Below the pieces are notes generated by a model that had not been told where the DNA came from, did not search any database, and saw only the letters and a program-made list of their open reading frames with translations. Both the position numbers and the translations under genes were made by a program. From the NCBI RefSeq assembly GCF_000519125.1, contig NZ_JAEX01000013.1, positions 1 to 51,974 on the forward strand: 51,974 nucleotides of DNA, written 5' to 3'. The stretch comes from Desulfocurvus vexinensis DSM 17965 (GTDB lineage: Bacteria; Desulfobacterota; Desulfovibrionia; Desulfovibrionales; Desulfovibrionaceae). This document shows positions 1 to 7,964 of the stretch, piece by piece. The first letter of the stretch is position 1. Every line of letters starts with the position of its first letter.

Positions 1-411
1 CCAGGGGGCGCTGCCCCCTGGACCCCCGCGAGGGGCCGGGGGCCCCTCGACCCCATACGCCGCCCCGGGTGGCTGCGGCGAAGCGCCGCAACCACCCGGA
101 GCGGGGGCAGGGCGGGGGGATGGGGACGCTCTGGTCAAGGCCGGAGAAAAGCCTCGGGCCGGATTCCCGCAAGGGAATCCGGCCCGGTGGTTTTCGGGTC
201 TGGTCTGGCCATGGGACAACCCCGGCGTTTTCCATGCCCCTTCCCCCAACCCCAAAAACCCCCCAACCCTTCCCCCGAGAGCGCATTTTGGGGGTGAGGG
301 GGGTGTGGGTCCGGGAGAGGGGGGAGCGGGGGGATTTTGGCGCCCTTGCGAAGAATGACAAATTCCCCCGCTCCCCCCTCTCCCGGTCTCTTCAGCCCAA
401 GCCCAAGCCCC
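1..411. other. Non-coding left flank with palindromic repeats
   Basis: No gene is supported here. The first 21 bases form a palindrome of Gs and Cs around a GCT loop. Bases 33-50 form a second one (GAGGGGCC, GGG, GGCCCCTC). Bases 276-324 hold a G-rich tract starting CGAGAGCGCATTTTGGGGG and reaching GTCCGGGAGAGG, which reappears at the right end of the window. A strong hairpin at 155-186 is listed separately. The open frames across this stretch are low-complexity GC frames with no recognisable domain. Confidence 0.6.
155..186 (-). terminator. Intrinsic terminator-like hairpin downstream of the histidine kinase
   Basis: A perfect 14-bp stem (155-168 with 173-186) closes a GCAA tetraloop. On the minus strand the stem is followed by AGGCTTTTCT, a modest T-rich tract. 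It lies about 225 bases past the kinase stop codon and is the first good terminator candidate for the leftward cassette. On the plus strand it is followed by GTGGTTTTC, so it might work in both directions. Confidence 0.55.
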
Positions 412-2100
412 CTAGCGCGGCTCGGGCGGGGCCTGGGCGGGCAGGTGGACCAGGAAGGCCGTACCCTGCCCGGGCTGGCTGGTCACGGAGATGGTGCCGC
501 CCAGTTTCTGGATGATGCCGTGGCAGATGGACAGCCCCAGGCCGGTGCCCTTGCCGGGCAGCTTGGTGGTGAAGAAGGGGTCGAAGATTTTTTCCAGGTT
601 TTCCTGTGGGATACCGATGCCGTTGTCGGCCACGGAGAAGGACAGGCCGCCCTGTTCGCCCTTGGCCGTGCGCACGGTGATCTCGCCGCCCTTGGGCAGG
701 GCGTCGATGGCGTTGTTGACGAGGTTGAGCAGCACCTGGCGCAGCAGCGAGGGTTCGCTGTGGATGATGGGCAGGTCCTGGGCCAGGTCCTTGACGATCT
801 GGATATTGTCCAGGGTGGCCTCGCGTTCACGCATGCCCACCACGTCGTCCACCAGGGCGTTGACGTCCACGTCGCGGATGGTGGAGTCCATCTTGCGGGC
901 GAAGCTCAGGAGCTTGTGGGTGATTTCCTTGCAGCGTCCGGCCTGGACCACGATCTCGCGCAGGGAGTCCTGGATTTCGACCATTTCGGGCAACTGGCTC
1001 ATGGCTTCGCGCTTGAGCAGGTCCTGCATCCAGCCGGCCTCTTCGCCGATGATGGCCAGGGGGTTGTTGATCTCGTGGGCGATGCCTGCGGAGAGCTGGC
1101 CGATGGCCGCGAGTTTCTGGGACTGGATCATCTGGTCGTCGAAGACGTTCTTTTCCTTGTCGAGCCGTTCCATGCGCCGCAAGAGGATGCGCAGGGCCCA
1201 GGCCGCGCCGCCCGCGATGGCCAGGATGCCCAGGGCGAAGACGACGCTGAAGGTCTTGAGCTTGGTGGCCCAGGCCTGGCGGGCCTCGCGTTCCTCCTGC
1301 TGCACCACCAGGGCCCATTCGGGCTTGGAGGCCAGCCGCGACACGGTGAACAGCAGGTCCATGCCCTGGCTGGGGCGGCGCAGGACGCCATCCCCGGCTG
1401 CGGCCACGGCGTCGGCCAGGTCCTGGTCCACAGGGCGCAGCATGGCGCCGTACATCATGGAGCGGGTTTGCAGCAGGCCCTGCGGGTCGAGGATGAAGAC
1501 CTCGCCGGTGCGCCCGAAGCGTTCGCCGTCGAGCAGGGAGCTGAAGTGGAAGGCGTTGACCGAGGCGCGCAGGACCCAGGTCCGGCCGGCGCTTTGGCGT
1601 TTGACGGCGATGGCGAAGTGCGGGGAGTTCCGGTAGCCCAGGAACACGTTGCTCACGACCCGGCCCTTGGCCATGACCTCCTGGAACCAGGGTTCCTTGC
1701 TGTAGTCCCTGCCTTGCAGGTCGTGGGGGCCTGCGTAGGCCAGGTGCCGCCCGTCGGGCCCCAGCACGCCCATGTCTTCGAAAAGGTGGCTGAAGTTCTG
1801 GCTCACGGTGCCGAAGACGGCTTCCAGGGCTCCGGGGCGCTGGAGTTCGTCCAGGGAGTGCAGGTCGGCCACCAGGGCCACGGTGCGGGCCAGGTCCGCC
1901 AGGGAGAGATCGACGATGGTCGCGTATTTGTGGGTGAGCAGCTGGAAGTATTCGGTGGAGCGGGCCTCGATTTCCCTGTCCATGTCCTTCAGGGCGTAGG
2001 CGAAGGCCAGCAGGCCCACCAGTACGGCGGGCAAGGTGGAATAGAGCAGGACCGAGAGGATGAAGACCTTTCGTTTGCGGTTCAGGGCGAGATTGGGCAT
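412..2100 (-). CDS. Cache-domain sensor histidine kinase
   Basis: Membrane sensor kinase of 562 residues. A first membrane helix (about 11-33) and a second (about 284-306) bracket a periplasmic region of about 250 residues that looks like a Cache ligand-binding domain, although the ligand cannot be read from sequence. The cytoplasmic part has a HisKA H-box AHEINNPLA with phosphoacceptor His342, an N-box near Asn463, the G1 box DNGIGI (493-498), an F-box DPFFTT and the G2 box GTGLGLS. There is no clear HAMP and no attached receiver. The start has a GAGG ribosome site about 8 bases upstream. It is the last gene of the leftward cassette and is the obvious partner for the receiver-only proteins encoded upstream (inference from position). 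Confidence 0.93.
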   Translation of the reverse strand: MPNLALNRKRKVFILSVLLYSTLPAVLVGLLAFAYALKDMDREIEARSTEYFQLLTHKYATIVDLSLADLARTVALVADLHSLDELQRPGALEAVFGTVSQNFSHLFEDMGVLGPDGRHLAYAGPHDLQGRDYSKEPWFQEVMAKGRVVSNVFLGYRNSPHFAIAVKRQSAGRTWVLRASVNAFHFSSLLDGERFGRTGEVFILDPQGLLQTRSMMYGAMLRPVDQDLADAVAAAGDGVLRRPSQGMDLLFTVSRLASKPEWALVVQQEEREARQAWATKLKTFSVVFALGILAIAGGAAWALRILLRRMERLDKEKNVFDDQMIQSQKLAAIGQLSAGIAHEINNPLAIIGEEAGWMQDLLKREAMSQLPEMVEIQDSLREIVVQAGRCKEITHKLLSFARKMDSTIRDVDVNALVDDVVGMREREATLDNIQIVKDLAQDLPIIHSEPSLLRQVLLNLVNNAIDALPKGGEITVRTAKGEQGGLSFSVADNGIGIPQENLEKIFDPFFTTKLPGKGTGLGLSICHGIIQKLGGTISVTSQPGQGTAFLVHLPAQAPPEPR

Positions 2101-2229
2101 GGGCTGACCTCGTGCGTCTGCCTGGTCCCTTGGGAAGGGGGGGTCGCCAGCAGGCGGTGGACTCTGTGCGGATTCAAGGAGCCGTGGCGGAGCCCGGGGC
2201 CGGGTTCCGGGGGCGGGCCGTTGGGGGCG

Positions 2230-2427
2230 TCATGCGCCGAGCAGCCGGTGGACCAGGCTGGCCAGCATGTTCAGCAGGACCAGCCCGCCGATGCAGGCGG
2301 GCCAGAACCACCATTTCTTCATGAACGGCGGATTCCAGGCGTTCCTGCCCCGGGGCAGGTGGTGCAGGGCCTTGATGGGGCGGGGCCCCTGCTGCCCTGG
2401 TGTTTCGTCGCGCCGGTTCCCGGCCAT
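2230..2427 (-). CDS. Small predicted membrane protein (65 aa)
   Basis: A 65-residue frame with a well placed GGAGG about 5 bases before its ATG. The N-terminal half is polar and Pro/Arg-rich. The C-terminal half starts MKKWWFWPACIGG and continues as one hydrophobic helix of about 20 residues, ending LVHRLLGA, so a single-span inner-membrane peptide is likely. It sits between the response regulator and the histidine kinase. The second cassette copy has no equivalent. Its function is unknown. Translation could instead begin at the internal Met of MKKWW, but that Met has no comparable ribosome site. Confidence 0.6.
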   Translation of the reverse strand: MAGNRRDETPGQQGPRPIKALHHLPRGRNAWNPPFMKKWWFWPACIGGLVLLNMLASLVHRLLGA

Positions 2428-2562
2428 GGCCGCCTCCGGTTCAGCGGGTGTTCGGTGTACTGTACCGGGTGGGCGGCCCGGATGTCCAGAGTCTGAAAAT
2501 CCGGGCGCCCCCGGCGCATGGCCGACGCGAGGGGGCGCCCGGTGGTATCGGTTGGTGCCGAC

Positions 2563-3012
2563 TTAGAAGCGGATGGTTTTTTCCAGCCGGTCGAGCTGGG
2601 CGCGTTCCTCGGCCTTGCGCAGGCGCTCTTCGCGCTGGCGCTTGAGGGCCACGGCCTGGTTCAGCTTTTCCAGCAGGCTGTCGTAGTCATGGGGTTTCAT
2701 GAGGTAGTCGAAGGCGCCCAGGCGCATGCCCTCGATGGCGCTGGGCACATCGGCGTCACCGGTGAGCAGGATGACCTCGACGCCGATGTGGTTCTTGCGG
2801 ATCTCGGCCAGGGTCTCGATGCCCGAGAGCCCGGGCATGCGGATGTCCAGGACGACCGCGTCGCAGGGCTCCTTGGCCAGCAGGGCCAGGGCGTCCATGC
2901 CGCTGCCCACGGTCTGCACCGCGAAGCCGCTTTCCTTCAGGCGCTTGGCCAGGGTGGTGCGGAAGCGCTCCTCGTCGTCCACGAGCAGCAGCTTTGGGGT
3001 GTCGTTGGTCAT
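2563..3012 (-). CDS. Receiver-only response regulator (cassette A)
   Basis: A 149-residue CheY-type receiver with a C-terminal helical tail and no DNA-binding or enzymatic output domain. The acidic pocket is Asp12-Asp13, the phosphoacceptor is Asp55 in VVLDIRMPG, and the switch residues are Thr83 and Lys105. Residues about 112-149 are charged and probably coiled coil (KRQREERLRKAEERAQ). The ATG at 3012 has AGGAGA upstream; the frame runs on further upstream, but that part overlaps the permease gene. It is about 87% identical by eye to its cassette B paralogue. It probably signals through protein contact, perhaps to the neighbouring CBS protein or permease (inference). Confidence 0.93.
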   Translation of the reverse strand: MTNDTPKLLLVDDEERFRTTLAKRLKESGFAVQTVGSGMDALALLAKEPCDAVVLDIRMPGLSGIETLAEIRKNHIGVEVILLTGDADVPSAIEGMRLGAFDYLMKPHDYDSLLEKLNQAVALKRQREERLRKAEERAQLDRLEKTIRF

Positions 3013-3110
3013 GGCATTCTCCTTGTGTCTCTCTCCCGGCACGGTGTCGGCGGGAGTTGTTGCGTTTCCTGCGGGCGGCGCCGCCTCGCCGCGCGCCGCC
3101 CGCCCTGTGC

Positions 3111-4580
3111 CTAATAGAACCCTATGAGAGGCCAATAGGTCATAACGCCGAGGACCGCAACCAGCAGCAGGGCCAGACACCAGGGCACGGCGACCTTGAT
3201 GAAGTCCATCTGGCTGAAGTAGCCGGTGCTGTAGGCAATGATGGTCGGGGGGCAGCCGATGACCAGCATGATGAAGGACGTGGTGATGGGCGAGAGCAGG
3301 GCCACGGCCTTGGGCGACATGGCCAGCAGTTCGGCCATGGGCAGGGTCACGGGCAGGGTCAGGGCCACGGCGGCGGAGTTGCTCATCACGCTGGAGAGCA
3401 TGGAGCCGAACAGGCCCATACCGTAGTAGACCACGAACGCGCTCTGGCCGTCGAGCAGGGGCAGCAGGGTTTCTGCCAGGTATTTTCCGGCTCCGGAGGT
3501 GAGCATGGACGCGCCCAGGGACACGCCCGCGCCGAAGACGATCCACGATTCCCAGGGGAACTTGTCGCAGATGGTCTTGAAGGAGATGAACTTGGGCCCG
3601 CAGAAGCCCGCCAGGGCCAGGGCCGCCACCACGCTGACGTGCCAGCCCGTGAGGTCCGAGAAGGTCCACAGGGCGAAGGTCAGGGAGAAGATGATGGTCA
3701 CGCCCAGTTCCTTGCCGCGCATGGGCGGCAGCTTGTCCATTTTCACCGAGGCGGGCAGCTCCTTCTCCTTGGGCCGGAAGATGGCGTAGACGATGGCCCA
3801 GGTGACCACGGCCACGGGAATGGTCAGCGGGAACTGGATGATCAGGTATTCCACGAAGCCGATGCGCACCGCGCCCTCGGTGAAGTTTTGCAGCACCTCC
3901 ACGGCCAGGGGGTTTCGGCCACCGCCCAGCAGCGTGCCGAAGCCGCCGGCCGACGAGGCCAGGGGGATGAGGATGATGAAAAATTTAGCCAAGTTGCTCG
4001 ATTTCCCTGGGGTCAGGCCCATGGCACGCAAAACCGGAACCATGGCGAAGATCATGATGACCGTCACCGTGGCGTCGTGGAAGATGGTGGCCAGCATGGT
4101 GCAGCCGATGGCCATGAAGAAGCTCAGGCGTTTGACCCCGGTGCCCGCGATCTTGAAGATGTAATACATCAGGCGGTTGGCCAGGCCCACCTCGTTGAGC
4201 ACCACGCCGAACATGATGATCATGAGTACGAACATGACCGCCGGGCTGGCGAAGGGCGCCCAGGCGGCGGTGGGCTTTTCGATGCCGAACAGGATCAGGC
4301 CTGCGGCGGCGCACAGGGCCGTGACGCCGATGGGGATGGCCTCGCTGACCCACAGGACGATGATGGCCGCCACCAGGGCCAGGAGCTTGTGCCCGGCGTC
4401 GGGCAGGTTGGCGGGGGTGGGCAGCAGGTAGATGCCCAGGCCCACGGCCAGGGCGAGCAGCACCTTGATGATGATGGTTTTGCCTGGCTGCTGTGGGGCC
4501 TGGGGTTCGTGGTCGTCGAGCATGAGCTCGCTGTCGTCCCTGTAGTCGTTCTCGGGGGTGTGCGCGTGGGCTGCACTCAT
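3111..4580 (-). CDS. DASS/SLC13-family anion permease (cassette A)
   Basis: A 489-residue polytopic carrier of the divalent anion:sodium symporter family. Members move sulfate, di- or tricarboxylates; in sulfate reducers sulfate uptake is a common proposal. About 11-12 hydrophobic helices follow a polar N-terminus of about 35 residues. The second SLC13 signature is present as MSNSAAVALTLP. The first is atypical, reading SSAGGFGTLLGGGRNPLA instead of the usual SN..G.GT form. The start MSAAHAHT is chosen because GGAGG lies just upstream and the paralogue starts at the same place. It follows the CBS gene by 124 bases and precedes the receiver gene by 98. Confidence 0.92.
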   Translation of the reverse strand: MSAAHAHTPENDYRDDSELMLDDHEPQAPQQPGKTIIIKVLLALAVGLGIYLLPTPANLPDAGHKLLALVAAIIVLWVSEAIPIGVTALCAAAGLILFGIEKPTAAWAPFASPAVMFVLMIIMFGVVLNEVGLANRLMYYIFKIAGTGVKRLSFFMAIGCTMLATIFHDATVTVIMIFAMVPVLRAMGLTPGKSSNLAKFFIILIPLASSAGGFGTLLGGGRNPLAVEVLQNFTEGAVRIGFVEYLIIQFPLTIPVAVVTWAIVYAIFRPKEKELPASVKMDKLPPMRGKELGVTIIFSLTFALWTFSDLTGWHVSVVAALALAGFCGPKFISFKTICDKFPWESWIVFGAGVSLGASMLTSGAGKYLAETLLPLLDGQSAFVVYYGMGLFGSMLSSVMSNSAAVALTLPVTLPMAELLAMSPKAVALLSPITTSFIMLVIGCPPTIIAYSTGYFSQMDFIKVAVPWCLALLLVAVLGVMTYWPLIGFY

Positions 4581-4704
4581 GGGGAAACCTCCGGTCATGG
4601 TGAAACGTTGGCGTTTCGCGTTGTGGGTCCGTGACAAAGGGGCCGTCGTGCGGTCGAGTTGTCCGAAGCACATGGCCGGGGAGCCCGGCGCCGGGCCGTC
4701 CGGG

Positions 4705-5256
4705 CTAGAGCGTGCAGACTTCCTTTATTCTGCGGCCAATCTCGCGGTAGACGTCGGAGAAGCGCAGCAGGCCGACCAGCTTGTTGCCGTCGGTGACGAA
4801 CAGCGAGTCGTGGCGCAGGAGCACGAAGCGGTGCAGGGCGCTGTTCAGGGAGTCGTCGATGTTCACGACCTGCGAGGCTGCGGGCTTGCGCAGGAAGTCC
4901 CTGATTCTGACGTTTTTTGCCGTGGAGCAGAGGTCGTCCAGCGGGGTGGACCACAGCCGGGTCAGATCCTTCATGGAGTCGATGACGTAGCCCGAGCTGA
5001 TGAAGCTGCTGGCCTTGGGATCGACGATCCTGTCGAAGTCGGGCTCCAGGCCCCGGATGACGTCCGTGGGCGAGAGCTTGCCCACGATCTTTCCGCTTTC
5101 GTCCTGGACCAGCAGGATGCGCTGTTCGCGTTTGCCTGTCTGGTAGTCCTGCTGGGCCTGCTCCAGGGCCACGACGGCCTCGGAGAACGTCGCCGAGTCC
5201 TTGATCGTGGGGAACTTGCCGATGGGCACCATCAGCGCCTTGACCGAATCTTGCAT
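4705..5256 (-). CDS. CBS-domain protein (cassette A)
   Basis: A 183-residue soluble protein with two CBS motifs forming one Bateman module: about residues 10-72 (GKIVGKLSPTDVIRGLE) and about 115-178 (HDSLFVTDGNKLVGLLRFSDVYREI). Bateman modules bind adenosyl ligands such as AMP, ATP or SAM and gate attached or partner proteins. The linker carries WSTPLDDLCSTAKN, which is also conserved in the cassette B copy. AAGGAG precedes the ATG. It is the first gene of its cassette, upstream of the permease, so an adenylate-sensing control of the permease is plausible but unproven. Confidence 0.9.
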   Translation of the reverse strand: MQDSVKALMVPIGKFPTIKDSATFSEAVVALEQAQQDYQTGKREQRILLVQDESGKIVGKLSPTDVIRGLEPDFDRIVDPKASSFISSGYVIDSMKDLTRLWSTPLDDLCSTAKNVRIRDFLRKPAASQVVNIDDSLNSALHRFVLLRHDSLFVTDGNKLVGLLRFSDVYREIGRRIKEVCTL

Positions 5257-5872
5257 GGTTTGGCTCCTTTCCGGGAGCCCGGGCCGGGCCGGGCGGTCCG
5301 GTTGGGGGTGGAGGGGCTTGCCCGCCCCTGGTGGTTTCCTTCGGCCCTTGGCCGGGAGGTCTTGGCGCAGGCGGGGCCTGCGCGCATGGTGGAACGTGTG
5401 TGCCTCTGCCGTGCCCGCCGCGTTGCGCCACAGGGGAGATGCCAGGAGAGCCCGGTCCGGTGCCCAGGGTGCTGGCGGTCCGCCGGGGCGGCTGCGCGTC
5501 CGGCGGAATATGGCGTGGTCTGCTTGTTGCCGGGCCGAAGTGTTCGCAAGGAACGTCCGGCCCGGAGCGGGCTTTCGTTTTTATGGACTGGTGTGCGCCG
5601 GTCCCGTCTTGTTCTCTTTCACACAAACTAATTTTGAGTCAACAAAAAACGGGAATATTCAATGCAATGGAGAGAAAACAATATTTTATTCCGCCTCTGG
5701 GCCACTCAACGGGCGAAAACACCAATTCCCGGCCATGCTGCTGCATGGCCGGGTCTTGGTTGCTGCGGCTCCTGCCTGGCGGCCGGCTGGGGTGGAGCCG
5801 GTGGCGTCCTGGGCGGGGGCCTGTATTGTGTCACCCGCTGCGGGTGGTGTGCTTCTGGCTCGCGGCGTCCTC
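5257..5872. other. Intergenic region between the two cassettes
   Basis: This 616-base gap has no supported gene. The half next to the cassette B receiver carries a terminator-like hairpin (5728-5753). An AT-rich island lies at about 5610-5700, unlike the rest of the window, and is the likely promoter zone for leftward transcription of cassette A. It contains AGTCAA at 5637-5642 (TTGACT on the minus strand) and the palindrome GAATATTC, but I could not fit a convincing -10 box. The remainder is GC-rich without clear structure. Confidence 0.5.
5728..5753 (-). terminator. Hairpin terminator of cassette B
   Basis: A 10-bp perfect stem, CCCGGCCATG (5728-5737) with CATGGCCGGG (5744-5753), closes a six-base loop. 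On the minus strand AATTGGTGTTTTCG follows. It lies 120 bases beyond the stop of the cassette B receiver gene, so the two cassettes are probably at least partly separate transcription units. Confidence 0.5.
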
Positions 5873-6322
5873 CTAGAAGCCGATGTGCTTTTGCAGCTTT
5901 TCGAGCCGGGCGCGCTCCTCGGCCTTGCGCAGGCGCTCCTCGCGCTGGCGCTTGAGGGCCACGGCCTGGTTCAGCTTTTCCAGCAGGCTGTCATAGTCGT
6001 GCGGCTTCATGAGGTAGTCGAAGGCGCCAAGGCGCATGCCCTCAATGGCGCTGGGCACATCGGCGTTGCCGGTGAGCAGGATGACCTCGACGCCGATGTG
6101 GCTCTTGCGGATCTCGGCCAGGGTCTCGATGCCCGAGAGCCCGGGCATGCGGATGTCCAGGACGACCACGTCGCAGGGCTCCTTGGTCAGCAGGGCCAGG
6201 GCGTCTTTGCCGCTGCCCGCGGTCTGGGTCTCGAAGCCGCTCTCGGCCAGGCGCTTGGCCAGGGTGGTGCGGAAGCGCTCCTCGTCGTCCACCAGCAGCA
6301 GTCTCGGCTTGCTGTCGCTCAT
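5873..6322 (-). CDS. Receiver-only response regulator (cassette B)
   Basis: A 149-residue paralogue of the cassette A regulator, with the same pocket (Asp12, Asp13, Asp55, Thr83, Lys105) and the same charged C-terminal helix. Residues 86-137 are identical between the two proteins, covering the alpha4-beta5-alpha5 face and the start of the tail. Differences lie in the first 50 residues and the last 12. GAGGAA precedes the ATG. Both regulators may therefore contact the same partner. No kinase gene adjoins this copy, so the single kinase at 412-2100, or a distant one, may serve it. Confidence 0.93.
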   Translation of the reverse strand: MSDSKPRLLLVDDEERFRTTLAKRLAESGFETQTAGSGKDALALLTKEPCDVVVLDIRMPGLSGIETLAEIRKSHIGVEVILLTGNADVPSAIEGMRLGAFDYLMKPHDYDSLLEKLNQAVALKRQREERLRKAEERARLEKLQKHIGF

Positions 6323-6401
6323 GTGCGTTCCTCTCGTGTTTCCCGCCGGCCGGGCTCCGGCCGGCGGGAGTTGGGGTTGGGTTGTTCGCTCTTGGTGCGC
6401 A

Positions 6402-7883
6402 TCAGCTGAAGCCGATCATCGGCCAGTAGAGCATGGCGCCCAGCACGCAGATGGTCAGCAGCAGGAGGCACCAGGGCACGGCGACCTTGATGAACTCCAT
6501 CTGGCTGAAGTAGCCGGTGCTGTAAGCGATGATGGTCGGGGGGCAGCCGATGACGAGCATGATGAAGGAGGTGGACATGGGCGAGAGCAGGCCCACGGCC
6601 TCTATGCTCATGTTCATCATCTCGGCCATGGGCAGGGTGATGGGCAGGCTCAGGGCCACGGCGGCGGAGTTGCTCATCATGCTGGAGAGCACCGAGCCGA
6701 AGAAGCCCATGCCGAAGTAGGTCACGAAGGTGCTCTGGCCCTGGAGCAGGGGGATGAAGGCCTCGGCCAGGTACTTGCCCAGGCCGCTGGTGAGCATGGC
6801 CGCGCCCAGGGACACGCCCGAGCCGAACACGATCCACGACTCCCAGGGGAACTTGTCGCAGATGGTCTTGAAGGACACCCAGCCCGGCGTGCAGAAACCC
6901 GCCAGGGCCAGGGCGGCCACGACGCTCACGTGCCAGCCGGTCAGGTCGCCGGCGAACCACAGCACGAAGGCGGCCACGAAGATCACGCTCACGCCGATCT
7001 CGGCGGTGCTCATCTTGGGCATGGACTCGATCTTCACCGAGGCGGGCAACTCCACTTCCTTGGGCCGGAAGACGGCGTAGACAATGGCCCAGGTGGCGAT
7101 GGCGGTCAGGATGCAGATGGGGAACTCGATGATGGCGTACTTGAGGAAGCCGATCTTCACTGCCACGCCGGTGGCCTCGAGCAGGTACTTCTGGGTGATG
7201 TCCACGGCCAGGGCGCAGCGGCCGCCGCCAAGCAAGGTGCCGAAGCCGCCCGCCGAGGCGGCCAGGGGGATGAGGATGACGAAGAACTTGCTCAGGTTGT
7301 TGCTCTTGTTGGGCGTGATGCCCATGGCCTTGAACAGCGGCAGGATGGCGAAGAGCATGATGATGGTGATGGTCGCATCGTGGAAGATCGACGACAGGAT
7401 CGTGCTGCTGAAGGCGATGAAGAAGCTCAGCCGCTTCACGTTGGTGCCCGCGAAGCGCAGGATCCAGAACAGCAGGCGCTTGGCCAGGCCGACCTCGTTG
7501 AGCACCACGCCGAACATGATGATCATCATCACGAACATGACCGCCTGGTTGGCGTAGGGCGCCCAGGCCGCGCTGCTCTTTTCAACCTTGAGCACGATCA
7601 TCAGCGCCGTGGCCAGAAGCGCGGTGATGCCGATGGGAATGGCCTCGGAAACCCACAAAAAGACCACGGGCACCAGGATGGCCGCCAGGCGGTGTCCTTC
7701 CACGGGCAGGTTGTCGGGCCGGGGCAGCAGGAAGATGAGCGCGCCCAGGCCGACGGCGATGAGCAGTTTGATGATTATTGCCTGGGGCGATTGCGTGGGG
7801 CCCTGGGGCTCGTGTTCTTCGACCACGAGCTCGTCCGGGGTCCTGTAGTCCGGGTTGGGGGTCTGGGTCGCGGTGTTGCTCAT
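6402..7883 (-). CDS. DASS/SLC13-family anion permease (cassette B)
   Basis: A 493-residue paralogue of the permease at 3111-4580 with the same hydrophobic pattern and the same polar N-terminus. The second signature reads MSNSAAVALSLP. The first reads ASAGGFGTLLGGGRCALAV, where the other copy has GGGRNPLAV, so the residues next to the probable substrate site differ. AAGGAGA precedes the ATG. It lies between the CBS gene (81-base gap) and the receiver gene (79-base gap). Inference: the two copies may differ in affinity or substrate, for example sulfate against another divalent anion. Confidence 0.92.
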   Translation of the reverse strand: MSNTATQTPNPDYRTPDELVVEEHEPQGPTQSPQAIIIKLLIAVGLGALIFLLPRPDNLPVEGHRLAAILVPVVFLWVSEAIPIGITALLATALMIVLKVEKSSAAWAPYANQAVMFVMMIIMFGVVLNEVGLAKRLLFWILRFAGTNVKRLSFFIAFSSTILSSIFHDATITIIMLFAILPLFKAMGITPNKSNNLSKFFVILIPLAASAGGFGTLLGGGRCALAVDITQKYLLEATGVAVKIGFLKYAIIEFPICILTAIATWAIVYAVFRPKEVELPASVKIESMPKMSTAEIGVSVIFVAAFVLWFAGDLTGWHVSVVAALALAGFCTPGWVSFKTICDKFPWESWIVFGSGVSLGAAMLTSGLGKYLAEAFIPLLQGQSTFVTYFGMGFFGSVLSSMMSNSAAVALSLPITLPMAEMMNMSIEAVGLLSPMSTSFIMLVIGCPPTIIAYSTGYFSQMEFIKVAVPWCLLLLTICVLGAMLYWPMIGFS

Positions 7884-7964
7884 TTCGTTCTCTCCTTTGT
7901 GGTTCCGTGGGGGCTGGCCGCCGCGGCGGCCCTGCGGTGTTCGGGAGTAAAGTCCTGCGCGGCC

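Noticed and set aside
337-2496. 719-codon plus-strand frame opposite the histidine kinase
   Set aside because: It is the antisense shadow of a clearly homologous kinase gene, with His/Gln/Gly-rich low-complexity translation caused by high third-position GC.
3985-4671. 228-codon minus-strand frame inside the cassette A permease gene
   Set aside because: Its translation is His/Arg/Pro-rich with no domain, and the permease frame runs unbroken through the same stretch, so this is an out-of-frame shadow and not a frameshift.
5614-5642. TTGACT on the minus strand as the -35 of a cassette A promoter
   Set aside because: At 17 bases the -10 would be AAAGAG, which is not credible. The AT-rich zone is described instead.
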